Below, piece after piece: positions 17,333 to 26,511 of a stretch of 64,000 nt of DNA (its first letter is position 1; the number at the start of each line of letters is the position of its first letter). The notes under the pieces were generated by a model. It saw only the letters and a list, made by a program, of their open reading frames with translations, did not search any database and was not told the origin of the DNA. The position numbers and the translations under genes were made by a program. This DNA is from Arthrobacter crusticola (GTDB taxonomy: Bacteria > Actinomycetota > Actinomycetes > Actinomycetales > Micrococcaceae), in the NCBI RefSeq assembly GCF_004357995.1, contig NZ_SMTK01000006.1:124001-188000 (forward strand). Direction: 5' to 3'.

Positions 17333-18625
17333 GTGGCGGTTAGCGGACGCCTGGTGCTGTTGGCACTGCTCGGCGCGCTGCCCATCGTGCTGTTCCCCGG
17401 CGCGCTTCCCGCGGTGATCTGGGCCGGGCTGCTTGCCGCAGGTGTCGCCGTCGACCTGCTGCTTGCCGCCTCTCCCCGCCGGGTCGGGGTGCGCAGGGAC
17501 CTTCCCGCCACCGTGCGCCTGGGCGAGGGCTGTACGGGCACGCTCCTGCTCACCAATGACACCGGCCGCACGCTCCGGGCGACCGTCCGTGACCCCTGGC
17601 AGCCCTCGGCCGGGGCCGCCAATTCCGAACAGCGCGTGCGCGTGGCCGCCGGCCGGGTGCACCGCATGGAGGTGTCCCTGCTGCCGGCCCGCCGGGGGAT
17701 CCTCACCTCGGACTCGGTGACTCTGCGCAGCCACGGACCGCTCGGCCTCGCGGCGCGCCAGGTGACCCTCCCGGCAGCGGCGGAACTGCGTGTGCTCCCG
17801 CCCTTCCTTTCCAAACGCCACCTTCCCTCGAAGCTGCGCCGGCTCAGGGAGCTCGACGGGCGGGCCGCCGTGCAGATCCGGGGCGCCGGGACGGAGTTCG
17901 ATTCGCTGCGCGACTATGTGCGCGGCGACGACGTGCGCTCCATCGACTGGCGGGCCAGCGCTCGGCGGCGGGACACCGTGGTGCGAACCTGGCGGCCGGA
18001 ACGGGACCGCCGCGTGGTGATCGTCCTTGACACCTCGCGGACCTCAGCGGCGCGGATTGCCGACGAGCCGCGGCTCGACACCGGCATCGAAGCGGCCCTG
18101 CTGCTGGCCGTGCTCGCCCAGCACGGCGGCGACAAGGTGGACTTCCTCGCGTTCGACCGCCGCCTCCGCGCGCGGGTCGATTCCGGGGCCAAGGCGAACC
18201 TCCTGAACGCCCTGGTGCGGGCGATGGCACCCCTGGAACCGGAACTGATCGAGGCGGACTTCTCCCGGATCCCGGCGCAGATCCGCTCGGTCTCACCCCA
18301 CCGGTCGCTGGTGGTGCTGTTGACCTCCCTCGATTCCGGAGCCGTGGAAGAGGGCCTGCTGCCGGTGCTTCCCGGCCTCACCGCGCAGCACCTGGTGGTG
18401 ATCGCCTCGGTGCGCGATCCGCGGCTCGAGGAACTCCGGGCCGTACGGGGCACAGCCGCCGACGCGTACCGGGCCGCCGCCGCGGAGCGGGCGCTGCTGG
18501 ACCGGGAGGCGGTCACGGCGCAGCTGAAGCAGCTGGGGGCCGAGGTGGTCGATGAGCATCCGCTGGAGCTTCCGCCCCGGCTCGCCGACACCTACATCCG
18601 GCTCAAGGCGGCGGGCCGGCTGTGA
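17333..18625 (+). CDS. DUF58 / VWA-like membrane protein
   Basis: A 430-residue protein. Two N-terminal hydrophobic segments (7-22 and 27-46) are followed by a beta-rich region and the DUF58 core, RGAGTEFDSLRDYVRGDD then VRSIDWRASARR (183-212). Next comes a VWA-like fold starting RRVVIVLDTSRTSAA, in which the metal-site motif is D-T-S-R-T rather than strict DxSxS. DUF58 proteins are the usual clients of MoxR ATPases. GGAGGGGAG at about 17316-17324 is a strong ribosome site for the GTG start. Part of the coupled membrane operon; cellular role unproven. Confidence 0.9.
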   Translation: MAVSGRLVLLALLGALPIVLFPGALPAVIWAGLLAAGVAVDLLLAASPRRVGVRRDLPATVRLGEGCTGTLLLTNDTGRTLRATVRDPWQPSAGAANSEQRVRVAAGRVHRMEVSLLPARRGILTSDSVTLRSHGPLGLAARQVTLPAAAELRVLPPFLSKRHLPSKLRRLRELDGRAAVQIRGAGTEFDSLRDYVRGDDVRSIDWRASARRRDTVVRTWRPERDRRVVIVLDTSRTSAARIADEPRLDTGIEAALLLAVLAQHGGDKVDFLAFDRRLRARVDSGAKANLLNALVRAMAPLEPELIEADFSRIPAQIRSVSPHRSLVVLLTSLDSGAVEEGLLPVLPGLTAQHLVVIASVRDPRLEELRAVRGTAADAYRAAAAERALLDREAVTAQLKQLGAEVVDEHPLELPPRLADTYIRLKAAGRL

Positions 18626-18704
18626 CCCCCGAGACCGCCGTCGGCAGTCCCCGCGGGCGGGACACCGCCCGCGGATCAGAGCGCAAGCAGGGAGGAACAT
18701 CGCG

Positions 18705-19367
18705 GTGAAATCGATTTACCAGGAGGTTCTGGGCCGGGACTTCGACCGGCTGCAGCCGGAACTGCGCGAGTACTTCGGACTCCACGCGGGCAGCGGACAG
18801 TCCGGGGTGGGAACCGGCCGGTTCGACGTCGCCGGCTGCCCGGCCCGGTTCGCCCGGCCGGCGTTTCGGCTGACGGCACTCGACAACGCCTTCTTCCCCG
18901 AATACGAGACGTCGGTGCCGTTCACGATCGCCAACTACCCCCATACCGACCCGTTCGGCCGGCCGGCGCTCACCGCGCGGCGCGAGATCAGGTTCAGCAC
19001 GGCGGTCCGGGTGTTCGAGGACACCACGTCGCTGCAGGGCGGGCGGCTGACAGACTACCTGGGTTCGCGGCGGCGCATGGCGACGGCGTTGACCTGCTCC
19101 GTCACGGACGCCGGGCGCATGCGCATGGTGTCCACGGCAACCCGCCTCTTCGCGGGGATCCGGATCGCCCTGCCCGACGCCGTCGGCGCCAGCGCCACCA
19201 TGGAGCAGTGGTGGGACGGGCAGCGCTTCCGCATCACGACCCGGGTGGTGCACCGCCAGCTCGGCACGCTGCTCGTGTACGCCGGCAGTTTCGACTACGA
19301 GCTCCAGGGGTTCGACGGGGTGCTGCCCGGGCCGGCCCAGCCGCGGCGGTGGGAGGAGCGGACCTAG
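18705..19367 (+). CDS. DUF4166 domain protein
   Basis: A 220-residue soluble protein of the DUF4166 type, starting VKSIYQEVLGRDFDRLQPEL and ending with strands such as FRITTRVVHRQLGTLLVY. Function is unknown; the domain also occurs fused to saccharopine-dehydrogenase-like or membrane proteins. The GTG is chosen because AGGGAGGAA lies 7-10 bases upstream; longer in-frame extensions would overlap the DUF58 gene and look non-coding. It is the last gene of the MoxR-DUF58 operon. Its TAG stop shares the CTAG palindrome at 19364-19367 with the stop of the convergent gene. Confidence 0.8.
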   Translation: MKSIYQEVLGRDFDRLQPELREYFGLHAGSGQSGVGTGRFDVAGCPARFARPAFRLTALDNAFFPEYETSVPFTIANYPHTDPFGRPALTARREIRFSTAVRVFEDTTSLQGGRLTDYLGSRRRMATALTCSVTDAGRMRMVSTATRLFAGIRIALPDAVGASATMEQWWDGQRFRITTRVVHRQLGTLLVYAGSFDYELQGFDGVLPGPAQPRRWEERT

Positions 19368-20440
19368 GCCTCCGCGGCGAGCTGGGTCAGGGCCTCCGCC
19401 GCTCCAACCAGCCGCGTCAGGCACAGCCGGGCGGTGGCGGGAGTGAGCCCGGCCAGCCCCTCCACGGACTTCACTGTCAGGCCGGCCAGTGCCGCGTCCG
19501 GGAGGCCGACCCTGCGCCAGGGGTTCACGACGGCGGCCACGAGGGCGGAGACCTGCGGCACCGTTGCGCCCGGGACCAGGACCCCGGCCCACAGCCGGCG
19601 CCCCGATTCCACCGCCTCGGCCAGCCGCTCCCACTGGGCGTCGGTTACTGCACCGAAGGGCAGCCCGAGCGCGTCGGCGGGACTCGAGAGGGCGGCGTCG
19701 AGCACGTCGTCGCCGCCGGGCACGCGGAGCACCAGCCGTTCCGCGCCGGCGGCCTGGACGGCCCGGTGCAGGCCCGCCCAGGCGTCGGTGGCCTCCTGGC
19801 GCGGCACGGCACGCAGCGTCCGGTAGCCGCTGGCGGTCGGAATCAGCCCGGCGAGCACGGCATCGGCCTCGGGCTCATCGAGCTGCACCTCGACGGCGGC
19901 GCCGCGGGCCACCGCCGCGGTCCGGCGGACCAGATCCGCGGCGCCCGCCGCCAGTGAGGCGTAGATTTCCCGGCGGGCGCCGGCGTCGAGCAGGGCCCGC
20001 TCCCCGGAGTGAAGGTGGACGTTGGCTGCCACCGAGAGGGGGCCGCGCAGGTGCACCTTCACCCGTGCGGCGGGCGCCTCCTCGGCTCCGGCGATGTCCC
20101 CCAGCGCATTGAGGTCCGACGACAGCGCCGACTCCGCCCTGCGCTGGTCCTTCCCCGGGCGCGCCACAAGGCGCCAGCCGTGGGGCTGAAGGTCGAAGGG
20201 GAGCTCAACGAGCATCCCGAGCGTGCGGCCGACGGCGTCGCTGCCGGGCCCGCGCTGCGGCAGGGAGGCTAGGAACGGCAGGTGCGGGCCGCCGAGTTCG
20301 CCGCGCACCGCCCGGTGCGCCTCCAGCGGGTCGGTGCCGGGCCAGTCGCCGGGGGCCGTCGCGGCGGCCTGCACGGCCCCGGTGTCGGCCGGCGCGTCGG
20401 AAGTTCCGGCCCGGGGCGCGGCGGAGGGGTCAGGCGCCAC
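19364..20440 (-). CDS. Cobalamin-independent methionine synthase-like protein (Rv3015c type)
   Basis: A 358-residue protein with a MetE C-terminal-type (UROD/MetE) barrel: GDWPGTDPLEAHRAVRGEL near the N-terminus, KVHLRGPLSVAANVHL, and AAVEVQLDEPEADAVL. It is half the size of true MetE, and the His/Cys zinc ligands typical of methionine synthase are not evident, so it may not make methionine. A similar gene lies near iscS and mnmA in mycobacteria as I recall, which supports orthology rather than function. The GTG start overlaps the end of the chorismate mutase gene by 11 bases. Confidence 0.75.
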   Translation of the reverse strand: MAPDPSAAPRAGTSDAPADTGAVQAAATAPGDWPGTDPLEAHRAVRGELGGPHLPFLASLPQRGPGSDAVGRTLGMLVELPFDLQPHGWRLVARPGKDQRRAESALSSDLNALGDIAGAEEAPAARVKVHLRGPLSVAANVHLHSGERALLDAGARREIYASLAAGAADLVRRTAAVARGAAVEVQLDEPEADAVLAGLIPTASGYRTLRAVPRQEATDAWAGLHRAVQAAGAERLVLRVPGGDDVLDAALSSPADALGLPFGAVTDAQWERLAEAVESGRRLWAGVLVPGATVPQVSALVAAVVNPWRRVGLPDAALAGLTVKSVEGLAGLTPATARLCLTRLVGAAEALTQLAAEA

Positions 20441-20822
20441 CGGTGCCCTCCGGTGCGCGTCCGGCCGCTTCCCCGTTGCGGGTCTCCGAAATCGCCTGGT
20501 GGTGGCGGATCACCTCGGAGATGATGAAATTCAGGAACTTCTCGGCGAAGGCCGGGTCCAGGTGCGCCTCCGCCGCCAGGGCGCGTAGGCGCGCGATCTG
20601 GGCCGCCTCGCGGGCCGGATCGCCGGCGGGGAGCCGGTGCTCGGCCTTCAGGTGGCCCACCCGCTGGGTGGCCTTGAAGCGTTCGGCCAGCAGGTACACG
20701 AGCGTCGCGTCGATATTGTCGATGCTGCTGCGCACCGACAGGAGCTCGGCCATCACCTCGGGCTGAACGGATCCCGCGAGGGAACTCGCCTCGGGGTCAA
20801 AACCACGTGTCTCTTCGCTCAT
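20430..20822 (-). CDS. AroQ-type chorismate mutase
   Basis: A 130-residue all-helical protein of the AroQ class. LLSVRSSIDNIDATLVYLLA, ERFKATQRVGHLKAEHRLP and FLNFIISEVIRHHQ contain the Arg, Lys and Arg/His residues that line the AroQ active site. It should convert chorismate to prephenate for Phe/Tyr synthesis. The ATG at 20820-20822 is used; a TTG four codons upstream is an alternative, and neither has a strong ribosome site. It is coupled to the MetE-like gene downstream. The N-terminal ~25 residues are an acidic extension. Confidence 0.88.
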   Translation of the reverse strand: MSEETRGFDPEASSLAGSVQPEVMAELLSVRSSIDNIDATLVYLLAERFKATQRVGHLKAEHRLPAGDPAREAAQIARLRALAAEAHLDPAFAEKFLNFIISEVIRHHQAISETRNGEAAGRAPEGTGGA

Positions 20823-20883
20823 GGAACCAGTCAATCAGACTTCCGGGGACACCCTTAACTGTGTCTGCGGTGCCGTGGGAGCC

Positions 20884-22026
20884 TCAGCCGGCGGCACCGG
20901 CCGGTTCGGGGCGGAGGGCGGACCGGGCCGAATCGATGGTCGCCTGTCCCAGCACGCGGCTGCCCTGATACAGCACCACGGTCTGCCCGGGGGCCACCCC
21001 GCGCATCGGTTCGATCAGGCGCACGACGAGCTCGGGGCGTCCGTCGGCACCGGCTTCGACGCGGGCGCGGGCGTCGACGGGGTCGCCGTGCGCACGCACC
21101 TGGGCCATGCAGTCGAACTCCTCACCGGTCCCCACCTCGGGAATGGGCCGGCCGGCCCAGGAGACCTTGATGCCGCGCATCTCATCGATGGCGAGCAGCT
21201 GCTCCGGGCCGACCACCACGGTGTTCTCCTTGGGCCGGATCTCCAGGACGAAGCGCGGCTTGCCGTCGGGCGCGGGCCGACCAAGCTTCAGGCCCTTGCG
21301 CTGGCCCACGGTGAACGCGTTGGCGCCGGGGTGGGTGCCGAGCTTCGTTCCGTCGACGTCAAGGATGTCGCCCTCGGTAAGTTCGATGCGCTCCTCGAGC
21401 CAGCCGCGGGTGTCGCCGTCGGGGATGAAGCAGATGTCGTGGCTGTCCGGCTTATTGGCCACCGACAGCCCGCGGCGCTCGGCCTCGGCGCGCACCTCGG
21501 CCTTCGATGGAGTCTCCGCAAGGGGGAACATCGAGTGCTTGAGCTGCTCGTGGGTGAGCACGCCGAGCACGTAGGACTGGTCCTTCGCCCAGTCCGCGGC
21601 GCGGTGGAGCTCCCGGTTGCCGTCGGCGTCCTCAATGACCTTGGCGTAGTGCCCGGTGCAGACGGCGTCGAAGCCCAGCGCCAGGGCCTTTTCGAGCAGG
21701 GCGGCGAACTTGATCCGCTCGTTGCAGCGCATGCACGGGTTAGGGGTGCGCCCGGCGGCGTACTCGGCGATGAAGTCGTCGACCACGTCCTCCTTGAAGC
21801 GCTCCGAGAAGTCCCAGACGTAGTAGGGGATGCCGAGGATGTCGCAGGCGCGCCAGGCGTCCCGCGAGTCCTCGATGGTGCAGCAGCCCCGGCTGCCGGT
21901 ACGCAGGGTCCCGGGCATCCGCGACAGCGCAAGGTGCACCCCGACGACGTCGTGCCCGGCCTCCACCGCGCGGGCTGCGGCGACGGCCGAATCGACCCCG
22001 CCGCTCATAGCTGCAAGTACCTTCAT
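20884..22026 (-). CDS. mnmA: tRNA-specific 2-thiouridylase MnmA
   Basis: A 380-residue enzyme that adds sulfur to U34 of tRNA-Lys, -Glu and -Gln. The PP-loop is SGGVDS (8-13). The catalytic cysteines are C98 in [13 protein letters not shown] and C199 in [11 protein letters not shown]; the adenylation motif GHYAKV and SQSY-like [10 protein letters not shown] also fit. The sulfur should come from the cysteine desulfurase encoded just upstream, whose stop overlaps this ATG by four bases. A longer open frame upstream runs inside the desulfurase gene and is not credible. Confidence 0.97.
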   Translation of the reverse strand: MKVLAAMSGGVDSAVAAARAVEAGHDVVGVHLALSRMPGTLRTGSRGCCTIEDSRDAWRACDILGIPYYVWDFSERFKEDVVDDFIAEYAAGRTPNPCMRCNERIKFAALLEKALALGFDAVCTGHYAKVIEDADGNRELHRAADWAKDQSYVLGVLTHEQLKHSMFPLAETPSKAEVRAEAERRGLSVANKPDSHDICFIPDGDTRGWLEERIELTEGDILDVDGTKLGTHPGANAFTVGQRKGLKLGRPAPDGKPRFVLEIRPKENTVVVGPEQLLAIDEMRGIKVSWAGRPIPEVGTGEEFDCMAQVRAHGDPVDARARVEAGADGRPELVVRLIEPMRGVAPGQTVVLYQGSRVLGQATIDSARSALRPEPAGAAG

Positions 22027-23249
22027 AGGGAAAAACCTGTTCCTGCCGTTTGGATTGATGATGCATGGCCGGCCATGCCCGCTCTGCGCGCACGGGCGTA
22101 GGCCTCGGGGAGGGCCGCGAGGAGGGCCTCGACATCCTCCGTGGTGGAGGTGTGGCCCAGGGTGAAGCGTTGGGCGCCTCGGGCTTCGTCCTCGCTCAGC
22201 CCCATGGCCAGGAGTACATGGGAGGGCCGGGGCACCCCCGCGGTGCACGCGGCGCCGGTTGAGGATTCGATCCCGGCCAGGTCGAGCAGGAACAGCAGCG
22301 AGTCCCCCTCGCAGCCGGGGAAGGTGAAGTGGGCGTTTCCGGGCAGCCGTGCTCCGGCGGGCGCCGGGTGCGCGACGCCGCGCAGGACGGCCTGGGGCAC
22401 CGCCCGCTGCACGCCCTCGATGAGGCGGTCCCGCAGGGCGGTGAGCCGCGCCGATTCCTCGGCCAGGTGCCCCACGGCCGTGTCAGCGGCGGCGGCGAAT
22501 GCCGCGATCCCCGGCGCGTCGAGGGTGCCCGAGCGGATATCGCGTTCCTGGCCGCCTCCGTGCTGGATCGGGGTCAGTTTCACGGACCGGCCCACGAAGA
22601 GCGCGCCCACGCCCACAGGACCGCCGATCTTGTGGGCGCTGACGGCCATGGTGGCCAGCCCCGAGGCGGCGAAGGAGACCGGAAGGGAGCCGAAGGCCTG
22701 GACGGCGTCGGAGTGCACCGGCACCCCATGGGCCGCGGCCAGGGCGGTGATCCCCGCGATGGGCTGGACGGTGCCCACCTCGTTGTTGGCCCACATGACC
22801 GTGACCAGGGCCGTGGCGTCGGCGTGGGCCTCGAGTTCGCTGCGCAGCGCCTCGACCGAGACGACGCCGGCGCCATCGACGGGCAGCCACGTCACCTGCG
22901 CCCCCTCATGCCGCTCAAGCCATTCGATGGTGTCCTGCACGGCGTGGTGCTCGACGGGCGAGGCGATGATGCGGGTGCGGCGGGGGTCCTCGGCCGTGCG
23001 GGCCCAGTAGAGGCCCTTGACCGCCAGGTTGTCCGCCTCGGTCCCGCCCGAGGTGAAGATCACTTCTGAGGGGTGGGCGCCGGCGGCGCGGGCGAGGCTT
23101 TCGCGGGCGTCCTCCACCCCCCGGCGGGCACGCCGACCGGAGCCGTGCAGCGAGGAGGGGTTGCCGCTGCGGCTGAGTTCGAAGGTCAATGCGGCGAGCG
23201 CTGGCGCCGAAAGGGGCGTAGTCGCCGCGTGATCGAGGTACACGGGCAT
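22023..23249 (-). CDS. iscS: Cysteine desulfurase (NifS/IscS class I)
   Basis: A 408-residue PLP enzyme that removes sulfur from cysteine as a persulfide. The PLP lysine is K207 ([10 protein letters not shown]), the cofactor-binding His is in VEHHAVQ, and the catalytic loop Cys is C335 ([18 protein letters not shown]). It is translationally coupled to mnmA, so its main job is probably tRNA 2-thiouridine, with Fe-S assembly possible. TAGAAT lies six bases before the ATG and no Shine-Dalgarno is evident, which suggests a leaderless mRNA. Confidence 0.95.
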   Translation of the reverse strand: MPVYLDHAATTPLSAPALAALTFELSRSGNPSSLHGSGRRARRGVEDARESLARAAGAHPSEVIFTSGGTEADNLAVKGLYWARTAEDPRRTRIIASPVEHHAVQDTIEWLERHEGAQVTWLPVDGAGVVSVEALRSELEAHADATALVTVMWANNEVGTVQPIAGITALAAAHGVPVHSDAVQAFGSLPVSFAASGLATMAVSAHKIGGPVGVGALFVGRSVKLTPIQHGGGQERDIRSGTLDAPGIAAFAAAADTAVGHLAEESARLTALRDRLIEGVQRAVPQAVLRGVAHPAPAGARLPGNAHFTFPGCEGDSLLFLLDLAGIESSTGAACTAGVPRPSHVLLAMGLSEDEARGAQRFTLGHTSTTEDVEALLAALPEAYARARRAGMAGHASSIQTAGTGFSL

Positions 23250-23255
23250 ACACCG

Positions 23256-23261
23256 ATTCTA
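23256..23261 (-). promoter_or_regulatory. Candidate -10 (TAGAAT) of a leaderless cysteine desulfurase mRNA
   Basis: On the minus strand TAGAAT is followed by CGGTGT and then the ATG at 23247-23249. It is close to TATAAT and fits the TANNNT-N6-ATG pattern of leaderless actinobacterial genes. No clear -35 is visible. Confidence 0.55.
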
Positions 23262-23313
23262 GCGGCGGAGCCGGTATCCGCCGATTCGACGGCGGGGCGC
23301 CCTGCCCGGCGGC

Positions 23314-24498
23314 TCAGTACCGGATGGCGTCGATCACCTTGACCCGCACCGCGACGAGGGCCGGGATCAGGCCGGCGAGCGCGCCCACGGCGATGGCTGA
23401 TCCGACCCCCAGGAGGGCCGCCCCGATCGGGAAGGGCGGCAGGTCCGTGGCACCGGCCGCGAGCATCGGCTGGACCCGCGGGTGGCTGACGACGGCGACG
23501 GCGAGCATCACCCCCGCCACCCCGGCCACGGAGGTGGCGACGACCGACTCCATCATCACTCCGAAGAAGATCCGGCCCGAGGTCGCGCCGAAGCTCCGCC
23601 GGATGCCGATCTCCCGGACCCTGTACTTCACGGTCACCATCGAAATATTGAGCAGCCCCACGGCCCCGAGCAGCAGTACGAGACCTGCGACTCCGCCGAT
23701 GACCAGGGTGAGGCCGCCGTACGGGTCGCCCTGCGCAGCGTAGTCCTGGCGGTACACCGAGACGTCGGGACCGAACTGGGCCTTCAGGTCGGCGGTGATC
23801 CGGGCGGTGAGCTCATCGGCCAGCCCGGCGGGCACCCATGCCTCAAGCGTCGGTGGGGCGCCCTGGACCCCCGCGAGCTCCCACCGGTCGGTCTGGTCCT
23901 TCAGGAGGTAGGCCTGCGGCTGCGCCCCGGAGTAGTCGTCGGCGAGGATGCCGACGATCACGGCCTTCACGTCCCGCTCCCCGAGCAGCTCAACGCCCGG
24001 GTCGGTGGTGATGTCCGGTGAGCCCATCAGCGTGTGGAAGGCTTCATTGACGATCATCACGGGGGCCAGGCGCTCAGTGTCGCCGTCGGTGAACCATCGC
24101 CCGTCGACCACGTTCATGCGCCGCATCGTGCCGTAGTCCGGTTCGATGAGCAGGCCCATGGCGTCGATGCGGCCGGCTGGAGTGCGGATTCCGAGGAAGG
24201 TGTCGACCCGCAGGGAGCTGTACTCGATGCTGTACCGGTCGACAACCTCCGCGTAGGCCGCCACGACCGCCGCCTGGTCGGACCCGGCCGAGGGGGTGGA
24301 GACCCCCAGGGTCGCGGCCCGCCCGCCCATGCGTTCGGAGGTCTGCACCATGCCGGCCGAGGCCATATTGCCCAGGGCGACGACCGAGGTGAGCGCCGCG
24401 ACCGAGAGCATCACCCCGAGCAGGGCCAGCAGGACGCGCGTCTTGTGGATGCGCAGTTCCGAGAACGCCTCGATCACCGCGCCGATGAGCGCGGTCAT
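23314..24498 (-). CDS. MacB-type ABC transporter permease
   Basis: A 394-residue permease with the FtsX/MacB architecture: an N-terminal helix (about 20-42, VLLALLGVMLSVAALTSVVA), a large extracytoplasmic domain (45-265), and three C-terminal helices (about 268-292, 320-345 and 355-385). The cytoplasmic loop contains YRVREIGIRRSFGATSGRIF, the MacB coupling motif. It completes a three-gene tripartite-like exporter with the ATPase and adaptor upstream. The substrate may be an antibiotic, peptide or lipid, and cannot be inferred. Its start overlaps the ATPase stop by four bases. Confidence 0.93.
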   Translation of the reverse strand: MTALIGAVIEAFSELRIHKTRVLLALLGVMLSVAALTSVVALGNMASAGMVQTSERMGGRAATLGVSTPSAGSDQAAVVAAYAEVVDRYSIEYSSLRVDTFLGIRTPAGRIDAMGLLIEPDYGTMRRMNVVDGRWFTDGDTERLAPVMIVNEAFHTLMGSPDITTDPGVELLGERDVKAVIVGILADDYSGAQPQAYLLKDQTDRWELAGVQGAPPTLEAWVPAGLADELTARITADLKAQFGPDVSVYRQDYAAQGDPYGGLTLVIGGVAGLVLLLGAVGLLNISMVTVKYRVREIGIRRSFGATSGRIFFGVMMESVVATSVAGVAGVMLAVAVVSHPRVQPMLAAGATDLPPFPIGAALLGVGSAIAVGALAGLIPALVAVRVKVIDAIRY

Positions 24499-25229
24499 GC
24501 CGCCGCCGCCTCGGGCCGCAGCACGCCGGCGTCGAGGCGGTAGTGAGTGCGCGCCCGCACCGCCACGTTGGCGTCGTGGGTGATGGTCACCAGCGCGGCC
24601 CCTGTCTCCGCGGCGACCTCGTCGAGCAGTTCCATCACGATGGCTCCGGTCTCGATATCGAGGGCGCCGGTCGGTTCGTCGGCAAGGATCAGTTCGGGGG
24701 TGCGGACCAGCGCCCGGGCGATCGCCACGCGCTGCTGTTCACCTCCGGAGAGGTTCGAGGGGAACTCGCGCATCCGATCGCCCAGGCCAACCCGGTCGAG
24801 CATGGCGGAGGCGAGCTTCTCGCGCTTCCAGAACTGCCGGCCCTCGGCGTAGAGCAGCGGAGTCATCACGTTTTCAAGGGCGGTCCGTCCCGGCAGCAGG
24901 TTGAACTGCTGGAAGATGAAGCCGATGGCGCCCCCGCGCAGCCGGGCCCGGGCGTCGCCCCCGAGGGCGCGGACGTCCATGCCCCGGAAGGACAGGGTGC
25001 CCTCGGTGGGGAGGTCGAGGAGCCCGAGCAGGTTCAGGAGCGTCGACTTTCCCGACCCCGACCGGCCGACGATGGACAGGGAATCGGTGGGGTGGATATC
25101 GAGGTCGATGCCGCGCAGGACATGGAGTTCCTCAAGATCGACGATGCGCACAGTGCGGGTCACCTGGCGGAGTGAGACCAGCGGGGGCCAGTCCGTGCCG
25201 GCCGCCGGGACGGTTTCGGGTGCCGTCAT
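24495..25229 (-). CDS. MacB/LolD-type ABC transporter ATPase
   Basis: A 244-residue ATP-binding subunit: Walker A IVGRSGSGKSTLLNLLGLLD, Q-loop in FQQFNLLPGRTALENV, signature NLSGGEQQRVAIARAL, Walker B LILADEPTGALD, and H-loop VTITHD. This is the MacB/LolD subfamily that works by mechanotransmission instead of lipid or small-molecule translocation through the pore. It sits between the adaptor and permease genes with 4-base overlaps on both sides, so the three are produced together. Confidence 0.95.
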   Translation of the reverse strand: MTAPETVPAAGTDWPPLVSLRQVTRTVRIVDLEELHVLRGIDLDIHPTDSLSIVGRSGSGKSTLLNLLGLLDLPTEGTLSFRGMDVRALGGDARARLRGGAIGFIFQQFNLLPGRTALENVMTPLLYAEGRQFWKREKLASAMLDRVGLGDRMREFPSNLSGGEQQRVAIARALVRTPELILADEPTGALDIETGAIVMELLDEVAAETGAALVTITHDANVAVRARTHYRLDAGVLRPEAAAA

Positions 25230-26314
25230 CCCCGGCCGCCCATTTCGGCCGGCTGCATGCCGGGCTGGACCGGAAGGTCGACGCCCGGAACGAACTCGAG
25301 GACGTTCTCGCCCTCGGTGAGCCCCGAGAGGATTTCGACGGTTGATCCGTCATTGAGTCCGAGCTCAACCTCGCGCTCCTCCTGCGCCCCTTCGGCGCCG
25401 AGCACCCAGACGATACCCGTGGCGATCGAGCCCTGGACGGCCGTCGTCGGCACGGTCATCACGTTCTCGGCCACCCCCGCGCTGAGCTTGATGGCTGCGG
25501 AGAGCCCCGCGAAGGAGGGGACCTCCGAGGGGATCCCGCAGGTCAGCTCCCCCGCCGGCGCGGATCCGTCGTCGCCGGCCGCCGGAGGGCCCTCCCCTCC
25601 GATCGGCCCGGCCATGGCCGTGCGCTCCGAAGCCGGCGGCGTGCCGCCGGCGGCCGGTTCCGGATCCCCGATCTGCGGGTCCTTGCACGTGAAGGGGGCA
25701 GATCCGCCGGCGATGGTGATGACGGCCGAGGAGGGCCGGTCGAGCAGCCGGAACTGCTGCGCGGCGGTGAGCGTGCCGGTGACGTGGTAGGTGCCCGGGC
25801 TGACCGACCCGAGGGACTGCCCGATGGAGACGCCCTCCCCGATCAGGGGCGGGAAGGAGGTCAGGGTGCCCGAGGCCGGGGCGGTGATGTCGAAGTACTC
25901 ATAGACGGGCTCCGGTGCCGGGACCGGAATACCGGAGGCCTCGTCCTCCCCCTCCGCTTGGAGGTCCGCGGGGGGCTGGGGCTGGACTTCGGCAGGGGTG
26001 CGGACCTGGAACAGCCGGTCGCCCAGGGACACCTCCTGCCCCTCCTCGACGAACAGGTACACGACCTCGCCGGCCGCGGTCGACCGGATCGGAACCCCCT
26101 CATCGGCGGCCACCGTGCCGGTGAGCTCGACGGTGTTGGCGACGGTCCCTCGGGTGACGGGGACCGTGGGGGTCAGCACCTCCGCGGCGGGAGACCCGCT
26201 GGAGGGCGGCGGTGCGGCCGCCGAAAAGAAGGCCATCTTGACGAGCGCCGCGGCGATGATCAGGAAGACGAGAAGCCAGGCGGCCGGAAAAACCGCGCGA
26301 CGAAGTACAGCCAT
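25226..26314 (-). CDS. HlyD/MacA-like periplasmic adaptor
   Basis: A 362-residue adaptor with one N-terminal membrane helix (about 8-30, FPAAWLLVFLIIAAALVKMA). A split lipoyl/barrel-sandwich domain follows (VTRGTVANTVELTGTVAADE and FDITAPASGTLTSFPP), then a beta-barrel near the C-terminus (TTAVQGSIATGIVWVLG). The alpha-hairpin is almost absent, as in Gram-positive adaptors. Residues 195-255 form a Gly/Pro-rich insert with two cysteines (FTCKDPQ and LTCGIPSEV). It is the first gene of the adaptor-ATPase-permease exporter operon. Confidence 0.9.
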   Translation of the reverse strand: MAVLRRAVFPAAWLLVFLIIAAALVKMAFFSAAAPPPSSGSPAAEVLTPTVPVTRGTVANTVELTGTVAADEGVPIRSTAAGEVVYLFVEEGQEVSLGDRLFQVRTPAEVQPQPPADLQAEGEDEASGIPVPAPEPVYEYFDITAPASGTLTSFPPLIGEGVSIGQSLGSVSPGTYHVTGTLTAAQQFRLLDRPSSAVITIAGGSAPFTCKDPQIGDPEPAAGGTPPASERTAMAGPIGGEGPPAAGDDGSAPAGELTCGIPSEVPSFAGLSAAIKLSAGVAENVMTVPTTAVQGSIATGIVWVLGAEGAQEEREVELGLNDGSTVEILSGLTEGENVLEFVPGVDLPVQPGMQPAEMGGRG

Positions 26315-26511
26315 TTGTTTCCCCCATTACAGATGCGAATTCGTCGGGCCGCGCACGCGGGCCCGAATTCCGCCAAGCCTAGACGGGAGCGGAAGGACTC
26401 CCCGCAGGGACACATCGGAAGCCGGGTGCCGATTCGGTGACGATTCGGCAACGGAGCGGCGCCACCAGCAGGGCTCCGCCCGGCCGAAGGCGGGTCTGGT
26501 AGAAATAGCTC

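Noticed and set aside
20835..20883. Additional small gene between chorismate mutase and mnmA
   Set aside because: The gap is too short and has no start with a ribosome site.
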